Source: Rachicladosporium sp. CCFEE 5018
Taxonomy: Eukaryota; Ascomycota; Dothideomycetes; Cladosporiales; Cladosporiaceae
Assembly: GCA_002077045.2 (NCBI GenBank)
Contig: KZ111162.1
Span: 27,718-68,704 of the forward strand
Reading direction: 5' to 3'
Length of the DNA stretch: 40,987 nucleotides
In this document: positions 30,030 through 40,259 of the stretch, in pieces
How the letters are laid out: each line of letters starts with the position of its first letter
How positions within the stretch are numbered: position 1 is the first letter of the stretch
Made by a program: the position numbers and the translations under genes
The notes under the pieces: model-generated
Told to the model about the DNA's origin: nothing
Databases searched by the model: none
The model's input: only the letters and a program-made list of their open reading frames with translations

Positions 30030-32037
30030 TCACAGATCCTTCCACATTCTCTTCCACCTGGAGAGCTTTTCTGCTACGTAATGTGCATCCTGATCCGGAG
30101 CCTCTACTCCACCAACTTTGTCCAGGTCTACTCTTCTTCCGGACACCAGAGCGATCTCCTCAAGTCGCCAGTAATGCGTCTTATTGATAAATTTGAAGAC
30201 GACGAAAACGATGCCGAACAACGGCAGCAAAACATAGGCATCCACAAAAAGTCCAGCCTTGAATGGCGATAACGTGGTCCAGCCTTGCACCAAAGCAAGG
30301 AAGATGTTGGCTGCGAGTCCGAAGTACGCATTCCAGGGATACCAGAGAGACTTGAACGGTAGTTCCGAGATCGACCGACCTTGAAGCTTCCAAGCGCTGC
30401 GGAACCTGATGTGCATGAAGCTGATGCTGGCCTGCATCTGATGTCAGCACGCGCCCAATCACTCACACTACGGAGTCGACGTACCCAAACGATAAATGTT
30501 GCAGCTGATGCTACGCCACTAAGGTTGACGATGTAGCTGTATGCCGCAGCGGCACCGGTCGACAGATTCAAGAGGCTCAGAGCGCCAAAAAGATTGGTAA
30601 GCAGAATGGCGAGAACAGGGACGCCCCGCCGAGTCGTGTAGGAGAGAAAGCGTGGCGCGCCGCCGGACTTCGAAAGGTACAGCAAGGATCGGCTGCCAAT
30701 ATAGATACTGCTGTTGACAGCAGAGATAACTGGCCAGTAATGTCAGCGTCGATCATACTTATGCCGGCCCTTGCGGACTGCTTCACCGCGATATACGAAC
30801 CAGTGACGGCGATGAACGCATTTATGAGATGAACGCCGCCTTCCCAGCCAGCCGTCTGGATCGCAATTGTCATGGGCGACTGTAAGGCACGGCTGCCGCC
30901 GTTGATGAGGCCATCTGCATTCGCAGGCGTACCTATGCTATGTTAGACACAATCGGCGCACGGTTTCCTCATGAATTGCACGCACACAAGCCAAAGGTGA
31001 AAGCACTCCCGAGGTATATGAAGATGATTCTGAAGAATACCTGCCGGATGGCCTGCGGAACAGCCACTCCAGGGTTCTTACATTCAGTTGCGGCAACGGC
31101 GACTGACTCGACGCCAGCGTAGAATGTCGAGCAGAACACGAAGACGGTGGCTACTCCTCTAAACCCGTTGTTATTCCATGGTCCGGGGTCTCGCCAGTAC
31201 CGAAAGCCCAGAGCTTCGTCCTGGCCGATAAGCCCGCCTGCCGCATATATGATTGCGAAGAGGAAGTACGCGGTCAGGCCGAGCAGCTTCATGAGAGCGA
31301 GCCAGAACTCTGCTTCGCCAAAGGCTTCTACGCCAAGCATTTGGAAGGCGAGGAATACTGACCAGAAGATGAGGAAGTAGCCTTTCATTCGTCAGTACAT
31401 GTAATGTCCATCTTTATTCGAGTACTGACAGACCCCACAAAGGCACCTTGTCCGACCAGAACACAAAGATACTCGAGATGACATTGTACTCATTAGCCAA
31501 GACGCAAACCCAGATGATCCAGTAGGTCCATCCAACGCTGACTGCGAAGGCCTCATCGACGAAGCGAGATGCAAGGCTGATGAAGCTGCCACCTCCAGGG
31601 TACAGTGTGGTGATCTCACCCAGGCTCTGCATTATTGAGAAGGCGATGATGCCAATGACTGCGAAGCCGATCAACAATGAAGCTGGCCCGCCGGAGCTGA
31701 GGGCCCCCCCAGCGCCAACAAGTCTGCGTTCGGTAACGTCAGTCAGTCAATTCGTGAGTTCCACTCCAAGCACCCCAGCATGCAGACTGTCATCTTGGAG
31801 GCCCACAATAACTTCGGAAAGACTAATCGTGACGCGTATCAAACACAGCCAGACATTGGAGTATACGTACAGTCCAGGCCCTATGATACCCGCAAGAGCC
31901 ATCATGCTAAGATGCCGATTCTTGAGGCCACGCTTGACGCCCTCCTCGGCGATGACAGACGAGGCGCCAGCATCGGGGTCCGGAGTCGACTGGCCAGTCC
32001 ATGGATCCTGGACATGCTTGGAATCACGACCGAACAT
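30030..32037 (-). CDS. YAT-family amino acid permease, copy 2
   Basis: This is a transporter of the same type as copy 1. Minus-strand exons 32037-31871, 31723-31434, 31381-30986, 30932-30801, 30729-30485 and 30431-30030 give 543 aa, starting MFGRDSKHVQ. Helix signatures are intact: MALAGIIGPGL, MQSLGEITTLYPGGG, WTYWIIWVCVLANEYN and SAVNSSIYIGSR. The 53-bp intron 30933-30985 (donor GTGCGT, branch CTAAC) is absent from copy 1, where the matching residues are continuous. The next intron boundary is shifted by 4 nt relative to copy 1 with no change in protein length. Three extra residues occur in NLSGVASAATF. No stop or frameshift is seen, so both copies look functional. Confidence 0.9.
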
Positions 32038-33361
32038 TCTTGCGCCTGTGAGGTTCACGAATGAGGCTCGAGAAGAACAATCTGCGGAATGTCCTTGTCC
32101 GAGACCAGCGCTGCCGATTCTCAAAGAATGGTGATGCTAGATGTCGTGTCCTCGACGATACTATGAACATCGATTCGCTAAATGAAGTATCGACACCTAC
32201 ATTTGATATTGCTACATACGCCACGAATGACGCGATCACGCTATAGTGGATCATTGCGTTAGGTTCTTGGGATGATCTTGGTCCACTTGGCGAACGAGAA
32301 TTCAAGCAAAGTCGTGAGGTGGAGCATGAAGTGGAGCGAAGTCCGGCAGATCATGCTGACTCAGCTCACCATCCTTGTTGTCTTAGAGGGCAGGCTGTGT
32401 ATTCGTCTGGTCGAATATCAGACTCGACCTTACTTCCGTCAATATTAAAGCGTCTTGTTTGCCTAGGTTTCATCATAACAGGCCGGTACTCGCTATTCTG
32501 GGTGGTCTGGACATCATTCCTGCCAGGAATGTGAGTGGCACGCCCCTACGAAGAAGAATCGCACTGCACGCACGCGGCAGGAACTCTGACAGTGGAAGAT
32601 TTCGAGTAAAGCTACCCGGGTGAACGGTCTCGATTGACGCGATTGTGCCTTGAGCGACTAGAGGCAGAGCGACGTTCGTTGAAATCGGTTTCGAGCAATG
32701 CAGCCTGCCATTGAGCGTCCCCCAGCCCCGGGCAAATCAGCGTTAATCGCTGCACTCCTCCGATTTACATCGAGATCGCACTGCGGCTGGACTGGCCACG
32801 GCGGAGCGTACTTTCTCCTCTTGTCTCATCGAAAGTGGTCAGATCGATAGGAGCTTGCAGGCAAGTCGTCCCTCGATAATGTACCGTTGTGTGCAGACGC
32901 CAGGAGATGCATACTTGATGTTGTAAGCTGGAAGCCCACGACTCGACCAGTGCTCAGATGCATGTGCAGTCAAATTTTGAGAGCTTGTACACACAGCATA
33001 GGACTCACACTAGCATCATGCCTGTGGGATCACACGACCTGTGATTGTGATGGGTGTGCCAATTGAGGCCCCAAAGACTGATGCTGCGAGCTCGAGCTAG
33101 CATGAGCAGCGTCTTCTTAGGAGGGCACTGAGCTTGAACACGCTGATGAATCGGTAAGTGATGATGCGGCATAATATGCTGTCATGTAAGTGGAGTGAAG
33201 TCTAGATCGCACCTTCCGCTCACGCAAGTCGCTCCTGCCAAATGAGTCTACACAGTGAGTATATCTCGACTTCACTCCTCTGAGAAGCTCAGCGTACTTC
33301 ACACCAACACATTTCGACTTTGCCTGTGATACACACGATGTGCGGTGATCCCTGTAAGACC
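32038..33361. other. intergenic, no supported gene
   Basis: These 1,324 bp hold the divergent promoters of permease copy 2 and the unrecognised gene at 33362. Readings at 32024-32305 and 32061-32246 overlap the permease leader and are not conserved as proteins. No RNA gene, repeat or transposon end is visible. Matching to the first unit ends near 32362. Confidence 0.4.
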
Positions 33362-34290
33362 ATGGCTGCTCTACCATCACTTCCTACACATGAAGACCTA
33401 TGCCGCCTGCACAACAATAAAGATTTCGATGCATTCATCCTCGCAGCAGAGCAAATCCTGGAGCAAGCGCTGGACTTGAGTCGGTACTATGAGGTCTATC
33501 TTCTGCTCATGATGGCCAGCTGCGCGAATACAAGTCAAGAGAGCGACAGGTATTTCCAGCGTACCGAAGCAATATACGCATTCCTGGACAAGTACGGAGA
33601 CCGCCGGGATCCAGAAGTTGAAGCGATGCTCAGTGGCATCAGAGATGATATCGACGGCGTTCGGGACGAGATCACCAGAGAGTGGACCAGGGTTGCACTT
33701 AGAGACCTTGCAGGAGGCTCGGCAGAGCTTGTGCAGTATGGCATTGAAGAGGAGGCCAGGCGATCGCCTTCCTCCAACGGCAAAGCGGGCGAAGATGAGA
33801 TGAACGCAGTGGCAGGCATCGAGAGCGATGGAGCGGGCGGTAAGCGGAATGATGAGTTCAGCACCCCTGGCGCCGTGGACAGTGGCAAGCCCGCCCTCTC
33901 AGAGATCGCGAATGCGGCTCTCGCTGATCCGATCGGAGAAGTGGCCAGGGAAAGGGCGGAAGGCAGTGTGACGAGGGACGGAGAGGTAGAACAGATTGCG
34001 ACAGGCTTGGTCGCGATGTCCATGCCGGGACTGTCAAGCATCGCTGTGAGGAAGAAGGCATCAGGCACGGAAGAAGCGTCAGAGATCGACATGGTCTTTG
34101 AGATGGGCGAAAGTCAGTTGTCCTCGTCGCAGCGAAGGAGGTGAGAGTAGAAAATGCCCCTCACGGGAATCATATGCTGACAGTTCGCTTTAGACAAATG
34201 TTGGCTGAACTAGAAACGAAGCTAGAAGAGAATGAGGCGGAGCGAAATGCGCTGTTAAGGGAGAAGATGTTGGTTGAGCAAATAATGTGA
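33362..34290 (+). CDS. unrecognised protein, helical N-terminus and C-terminal coiled coil
   Basis: I do not recognise this gene. Exons 33362-34140 and 34194-34290 (intron 53 bp, branch GCTGAC) give 291 aa. The ATG at 33362 sits in ACCATGG, a good start context; an in-frame ATG at 33338 is possible. Residues 1-110 look all-helical (LCRLHNNKDFDAFILAAEQ, SRYYEVYLLLMMASCAN), like a TPR or helical-repeat adaptor. Residues 120-240 are a Ser/Ala/Glu/Gly-rich, probably disordered linker. The second exon codes a heptad-like helix (LAELETKLEENEAERNALL). No signal peptide or membrane segment is seen. It lies upstream of the broken Spo71-like gene on the same strand. Confidence 0.6.
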
Positions 34291-34585
34291 CTTTCGACAC
34301 GCGGCATATATGGTTAAATGATCAGGAGACACAAATGATACACTCCTCGTGACCCCGGCAAGCTATGCCATGATGTGTCGCACTGCCTGCTAAGTCATAT
34401 AGTTGTTGTAGGAGGCAATGTAGAGAGAGCTCACAACGACGATGTTTGGTCAGGTTGTGGACGTCACTTCCTCCTCTGACGCGCTGCAACGTCCAAAGTC
34501 CAGACCCTACACTGACCATGATCCTGCTACATAGCATGTAGTCCCGACTCAAGCATCACACATATGCCAGCATACCTCCCGTAGC

Positions 34586-37049
34586 ATGACCTCCCACCTT
34601 CCTCCCGACTCGTACACGGCGCGCCGCCTCGAACACGCAACACCCTCACACATCCATCTCACCAGCCGCCGCACCTTCATCGGTCCTATACCCGACGGCT
34701 GGCTCAAGTCACACCGCAAGTCATGGTACAGGACTTACCTCCCTGTTGGCGGTAGAATCGGCAGCAGTAGCCACAAACTCAGCTTCACTGCCGCCGTTGC
34801 GCCTCCACGAGTCGATGGCGAGGACGGCGAGGAGGCAGTGGACACAGTACTGGAGCCACGGCCAGTGAGCGATGGGGAGGGACTGGCTGTGCTGGCTTCG
34901 ACTGGAGGGGCACCAAGACTGAGTTCGCAATCGGCCGACCCGTCATCAACGACGAGCCTGCTACACAGTCAACGAGGCGGCAGCGTGGCAGCAGAGCCCG
35001 AGCAGAGCATACAGAAGCGAACGACGACAGCACGGGTACGCTTCGACGATGCCTCACGGCTTCAAATCCGCGCGAGGGCAAGTCGACTGGCTGCAAGAGG
35101 GCTGGGTCGAAATAGCAAGATGAAGGACGGCGAGCTGATGAAGATGGACAAGATGCTTGTACGTATAGACATCACGCAGCAGAGTCTCGGTGAGGAGTTC
35201 GACGAGAAGCTCAGTCAAGGCGTGGAGGCGAAGACTATGGATAAGTGGAGGGAATTCATGATCGTGTGTCGAAAGCGGAGCGAAGATGATACTGTGGGCG
35301 TCCTGCAGCTGTACAAGACGCGGGTCATTGCTGCGAATATGGAGGAGCAGGACAAGATGAAGAAGAGACCCAAAGCGGAGATCATTCTCAGTCCACATCG
35401 AGCGAGAGTGAATCTGTATTCGGCACTCGACAAGACGCTATGCATCTGGACCCGCGAGAACAGCCGGACGACGATCTACTACCTGCGGGCTTCCTCCGGA
35501 GCGATGGCGGTCGAGTGGTTCACTTTCCTGACGAGTCTGCTGGAATGGCAGCGACCACAGACGCTGCAAATATCCGTGCCAGATCTTAGTGTGACCCTGC
35601 GCATTGACGATCCGTTCAGCACACCAGAGGCCGCCCAGATCATGTCCGAGGCAGCGGCTGGAGACGACACTGCACTGATGAAGGCTGCCTCGCACGAAGC
35701 AGGAGTGGCGAAGGCCATCATTGCGAGATGTGTCGACATGCTACGCGATTCGCCAGAATGGGCGGATGTCATGAAGACATGGTCCGAAGGAAACGTCATG
35801 GGTCTGGCATGGAAGAGGTATGACCGACTAGAGTGGGTGCATGGTGCTGTCGAGCAAAAGATGTACGGCACGAGCGCCATGCAGCGAACGCATGACTTGC
35901 AGCTCCGCCCTAAGGACCACTATCCATTGAAGACAAAGTGTCGCGGCGAGACAGAGCCAATACAAGAGCCATCACCTGTCGAAGGCTTCCTCATCCGCCT
36001 CACTTCACAACAAGGTCATGACCGCAGACTCGGCAAGATGCTGTTCAAGCGATTGTACTTCACCACCCAAGACCACTTCCTCCTCTTCCTCCGCCCATCA
36101 GATGCAAAGCCACCACCTCCGCCTAAGATGCAGCCCCAAGCAAATGGCAACATCCCATCATCCGACGAGATAGCGAAGAGCGTCCCAAGCTTATAACAAG
36201 TCCGCAGCACAACTGTGGATGTCCAGACTGCACGCCCTCGTGACCTACTGGTCCGCACGCGCAAAAGCTGACATGGACTTATACAAATCTGTCCGCGCGC
36301 AGAATCTCGCTGTCTTGAACATCGACGAGCGGACTGAGGCGACAGTCGGCAGCTTTGCCTACAAATGGGAGGTTCAGCAGTCCTACGCCTCCTCCACACT
36401 ATACAACATGTGCGGCATAACCTCCTGCCGCACGATCCATCTCTCCGGCTTACTCTTCCGTAAACCTCGCCGTCACACAACCTTCACCCGCTGCCACGTC
36501 ATCCTCGCCTCAGGCCACTTACTGATCTACCAAGACACGCTGCGCAAGCGCTCCGGCAAGAAGCTAGTGCACATCCACCACGAGCGCATCGCGGCTATAG
36601 ACTTGCAGGGCTGCTACATCTATTCCGGCCTCCTAACAGAAAACGACCTGCTCTACCAAAACCGCACATTCGACTCAAACACGCCCGGCCACAACGCCCT
36701 GCCTCGCATCTACCTCGAAGACGGCTGGACGAGCACAGACGAAGACGCGATGACTACATTCGTCATCTGGCATTCTAAGAGTAAAGCCTGGTTCAGATCT
36801 TCTCATTTCGTAGACGACGTCAAGGCTTCCCAGAAATCTGCTGCGAAAGACGCGAAGTCTGGGCTCGAGGGTAAATTCGAGACGAGGCTCAAGCGGGTGA
36901 GTCAATTGGGCGCCACCGGGAGGAGTGTGGTCTTCAAGGCTAGGTCGAGAGCGGAGCGGGACCATTGGGTGTTGGGGATTGGGAATGAGATTGAAAAGTT
37001 GAGTGGGCGGGAGGCGGAGGTGAGGGTTGTGCAGGCGGGGAAGTCGTGA
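34586..37049 (+). pseudogene. Spo71-like PH-domain protein, broken by internal loss and frameshift
   Basis: The first part (34586-36196, 536 aa) starts MTSHLPPDSYTARRL and carries FIGPIPDGWLKSHRKSWY, the family N-terminal motif, then a PH-like region. It ends at SDEIAKSVPSL and a TAA. The second part, in another frame, can be read from about 36189 to 37049. It carries WMSRLHALVTYWSARAKADM, NIDERTEATVGSFAYKWEV, GITSCRTIHLSG, YIYSGLLTENDLLYQN and a final PH segment. In relatives these parts belong to one protein, with a further PH half of very roughly 150-200 residues between them that I cannot find here. No intron explains the join. Yeast Spo71 acts in prospore-membrane growth. Assembly collapse is the alternative to a true deletion. 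Confidence 0.65.
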
Positions 37050-37262
37050 GTGAGTAGGGGAGGGGTTGGCATTTGTGCTTTGGTGAGACTTTGAGAAGCG
37101 TGGCGTTGGGGCATGGAAATACCCTTGTTTGCTAGGCGCGAAGCATATATGTATAGTATAATTATAGAGTATAATGTACACTGCCGCGCTGCGTCTGTGC
37201 CCTCGTTCGTCGCTTCGTACACAATCCTTAAAGCTGTCGTATTCTCGTCCAGTCAGCCTCGT

Positions 37263-39914
37263 TCATGTATGTTTCCGCTGCCAGTCCAGTCCAGCAAGCA
37301 GTAGCTGCATTACCTCTTTCTCAGTCTCTTGCGCGGCGAGGTCAGCACTGCTTTTCATGGGCTTCTCTACCTCCGCCGCGAGCGAGTGCAACACCGCTTC
37401 CAGTGCCTGCATCATGTCCAGCTCGGTGCCACGCGCTTTGTGCTGCGCCCCATGGAGCACTTGCAATGACCACTTGAGAATCACTTGAAGAGCTTCCGCG
37501 ATGGCATGTCGAATATTCTCGTGCTTTCTGCGCAAGAAAAGGCCAGTGCGGATCTGCTCGAGACAGGATTTTTGCAGGTGAGCGATATCCTCGATGCTTG
37601 CGCATTGCCTGCTACTACCGGTCTGGCCTGACCTGGTCGACGTAGGTGCCAGGCTGTTCAAAGCGGTCGTGAATCGGTTCCAAGCACCGGCGATGACGAC
37701 GTGCATGAAGTGTGAGGTGATCGTGGTGACGAAGTGGCGGGCATGCCAGGCGAACCGCCGGAGAGTCTTGCTCTCCTCTGTAGTCTCTTGAGATAGCTTG
37801 ATAGCCATCTGAGTCAGCTGTGCAGTTGTATGCAACAGCCTGACATGCACTAGCATTGTGCGGAAGATGCTGTCGTACTGGTGCATGATGGCTGGGGCGA
37901 AGATGCCAGCCAGCGCTTCAGGCGGCGTATACTGCAGCTTTATGAAGTCCAAAGCGTGAATAGAAGTCGTATCCATCACCCGATCAATCTCAACATCAGT
38001 GAGCTCTCTGATCGCGAAGCTGAGTCCACCTGGCAGGTCGCCTGAGTTGTCCGCGTGGGAGTGCGAATCGGCAAGCACACCCATCAACGTCAGTCGTAGC
38101 TCAGAACTTGCTGGCGGCCACCGCTGACTCTCGCGCGAGCCTAGTTGTAGGCCCATAGTCTGACCGGTAGGTACGACACCACGTCTGCGCTGTGCTGTCT
38201 GCACCTCGTCGCTAAATAGGGCGGTGGTTAGGCGTGTAGTGAAGTCGCCGTTGCCGAAGAGTTGAAAGGCTCGGTGAAGGGCGAGGTGATCCCGGAGTCT
38301 GTAAGTTTCGAATACTAGAGTCGAGGCTGCTTCGCGGGCGAGGGTCGCTTGCTTCTCGAGCCGAGGGCGTAGAATTTCAAGTAGGTCAACGTCGTGCTCC
38401 AGATCTATCAACCTGCCGACTGGCTCATTGTCGTCGTTGTCGTCGGCTAATGCGGCGACCAAAGCGGCCTGTAGAAGATCATGGTTAGCAAGGGTGTAGT
38501 TTTGTAAGTCCTGACTGGGAATGTGCAGATGATCTTGCGCCAGCGAAGATTGGAGCTGCCTGTAGGACACCGGATCATTCGTGATCACAGTCGCAGAGGA
38601 CGAGGCGTTGAGGGCATCGTCTGGCAGTGCAAACATGTCATGCGACTGCTCCCGGCGTACTGCATGCCTTGACCCATTGCCGCGCGTGGTCTCAACTTCA
38701 ACATTGTCGGCACCTCGAGGTGCTTGATCCAATGCCACACCCCAATAACTCCGATCACTACCCTGCTCCCGCAAAGCCCGAATGCTGGCTCTTGTGCTTC
38801 GTATCAGTTGCTGATCCTTAGATGGTAGGAAGCTCATCAGTTCTGAAGACGACTCAAGCTCGTCACCAGTGTGCGCCATCGGCGCAAGTCCTCCAGAGCC
38901 GTTAAGATCAAGCTCGTGGGCAAGGCCTTCAAGCCAGGGAGCACTGACTCTTGTGAGCACCTCTCTCATCAGCCCGCACATTTGATCGCCTCGCTCAGCC
39001 AGATCTGTGACTGTGTCGGCCGTCGCAGAGATGACTTGCACATCATTGCTTCCCTGACCAATGCTCTTCGTTAGTGCGTCCAGCACATCCAACACCCTTG
39101 ACGGCCCTTCCACGACCTCTCCAAGCTGCAAAAGTGACTCCACGTTGTCAAACCTCTTTACAAGCTCCACCTCCAACGCCTCCAGCATGTAAACGATGCA
39201 CGTCTTCAATGCTACCATCACCACGCACTCCCCTTCCTCAGCCGATTGAGCTCCAGTCATTAGTCTCCTCCACCCTCCGCCAATCTGCATGAAGTCTCGC
39301 ATCATACTGTCCGTACACGCCGTACTCAAGCCACCGACCGTCACATCCTCCAGGGTCCTGCTAAACTCGTGCTCAGTCTCGGACCAGGTGAAGAACACGC
39401 CCCCTCGTCCCAATATCAGCGAATAAGAAGCCTTCAACGCAGTGTCTCGAGGAAGGACGCCTCCGGTCTTCTTACGCTGCTGGATGAAGGCATCAAAAAC
39501 GCCAGGTCCAGCTTCTGATAAGCAGAACGGAGCATCCTCGTGAGGTACATTCGAGGGAAAAGCCTCCCAAGTTGCCAGATGGCCTGTCTGACCTGAAGTG
39601 GCAAGTTCAGGGCCGAATCTCCAGATGTCATCGTCTGCTGCAGTGACCGGGTCTGTTAACACCGGCGATGAAGAAATAACCCAGAGATCCGTCTCAGGGT
39701 TCTCGAACACATCACAAGGTTCGTCGCCATTCAGAACAGGCCATGAGAACGTGTCTCCATCAACAGAAGCATCCAGTCTTGATGGGGCCAGGGGGTCACT
39801 CCTAGATTCCAGATGCAAGGCGGGAAAGAGACTGTGACCGTCGTCATCTGCGTCTAGGCTTAGCAACGACGGCCGCCACAGCTCCTGTGAGCTCAGTAGC
39901 ATGCTCGTCGCCAT
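37263..39914 (-). CDS. gamma-tubulin complex component (Spc97/Spc98 family, GCP6-like)
   Basis: Proteins of this family build the gamma-tubulin ring complex that nucleates microtubules at spindle pole bodies. It is a single exon of 883 aa starting MATSMLLSSQELWRPSLL. The N-terminal half has WEAFPSN, FTWSETEHEFSRTLEDV and GGLSTACTDSMMRDF. The C-terminal half has the Spc97/Spc98 signature LQYTPPEALAGIFAPAIMHQ followed by YDSIFRTMLVHVRLL, FAWHARHFVTTITSHFMHVV and a final run of amphipathic helices (HLQKSCLEQIRTGLFLRRKH). An acidic disordered segment lies between the halves. Assignment to the GCP6/Alp16 branch rather than GCP5 is tentative. Its 3' end converges with the Spo71-like gene over an AT-rich 213-bp spacer. 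Confidence 0.82.
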   Translation of the reverse strand: MATSMLLSSQELWRPSLLSLDADDDGHSLFPALHLESRSDPLAPSRLDASVDGDTFSWPVLNGDEPCDVFENPETDLWVISSSPVLTDPVTAADDDIWRFGPELATSGQTGHLATWEAFPSNVPHEDAPFCLSEAGPGVFDAFIQQRKKTGGVLPRDTALKASYSLILGRGGVFFTWSETEHEFSRTLEDVTVGGLSTACTDSMMRDFMQIGGGWRRLMTGAQSAEEGECVVMVALKTCIVYMLEALEVELVKRFDNVESLLQLGEVVEGPSRVLDVLDALTKSIGQGSNDVQVISATADTVTDLAERGDQMCGLMREVLTRVSAPWLEGLAHELDLNGSGGLAPMAHTGDELESSSELMSFLPSKDQQLIRSTRASIRALREQGSDRSYWGVALDQAPRGADNVEVETTRGNGSRHAVRREQSHDMFALPDDALNASSSATVITNDPVSYRQLQSSLAQDHLHIPSQDLQNYTLANHDLLQAALVAALADDNDDNEPVGRLIDLEHDVDLLEILRPRLEKQATLAREAASTLVFETYRLRDHLALHRAFQLFGNGDFTTRLTTALFSDEVQTAQRRRGVVPTGQTMGLQLGSRESQRWPPASSELRLTLMGVLADSHSHADNSGDLPGGLSFAIRELTDVEIDRVMDTTSIHALDFIKLQYTPPEALAGIFAPAIMHQYDSIFRTMLVHVRLLHTTAQLTQMAIKLSQETTEESKTLRRFAWHARHFVTTITSHFMHVVIAGAWNRFTTALNSLAPTSTRSGQTGSSRQCASIEDIAHLQKSCLEQIRTGLFLRRKHENIRHAIAEALQVILKWSLQVLHGAQHKARGTELDMMQALEAVLHSLAAEVEKPMKSSADLAAQETEKEVMQLLLAGLDWQRKHT

Positions 39915-40259
39915 CGCCAGTGGGCATCTCGCTGACCCGCACGATGTCAGTGTTGATGTGAGGTCCGTTGATGGAACGCGAAAGTGACACGAAAAGCGCC
40001 AAGGCTTTCACTCGAGACATACCTTCCTCGTGACGAGCACAGCGGACGGTCAACGAAGCGAGGATCGTGTCAGCACCATACAAGTCAAATGCTGATGGAC
40101 CTAGTTCAATGTATATGCGAACGTAAGACGTTATGTATGGTGTATATCGGGACGCGATGCCGACCCCGAGTCGTGCATGCATGCAGTGGTATCATTCACC
40201 CCTGCCCGCCCCGTTCCTTGATCCCTAGCGCCTTTACAACTGACACAAGAAACAATGGC
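39915..40259. promoter_or_regulatory. intergenic, upstream of gamma-tubulin complex gene
   Basis: These 345 bp lie between the stop of the NRPS-like gene and the start of the gamma-tubulin complex gene, both on the minus strand. They should hold the promoter of the latter. No clear element was found. Confidence 0.35.

Larger units (their letters stand above)
28100..32362 (-). repeat. duplicated segment B, copy 2, inverted
   Basis: This is the reverse-complement counterpart of 16400-20608, carrying the IRC3 N-terminus, the kinase and the permease. The permease leader match fades at about 32362. Confidence 0.88.

Noticed and set aside
31747..32124. Permease copy 2 start upstream of MFGRD
   Set aside because: The longer reading begins with TTG, and the upstream residues are not conserved with copy 1; the first shared ATG is at 32037.
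11950..32362. Simple head-to-head palindrome of the whole block
   Set aside because: The gene order is A B A' B', not A B B' A', so the copies do not mirror around one centre.
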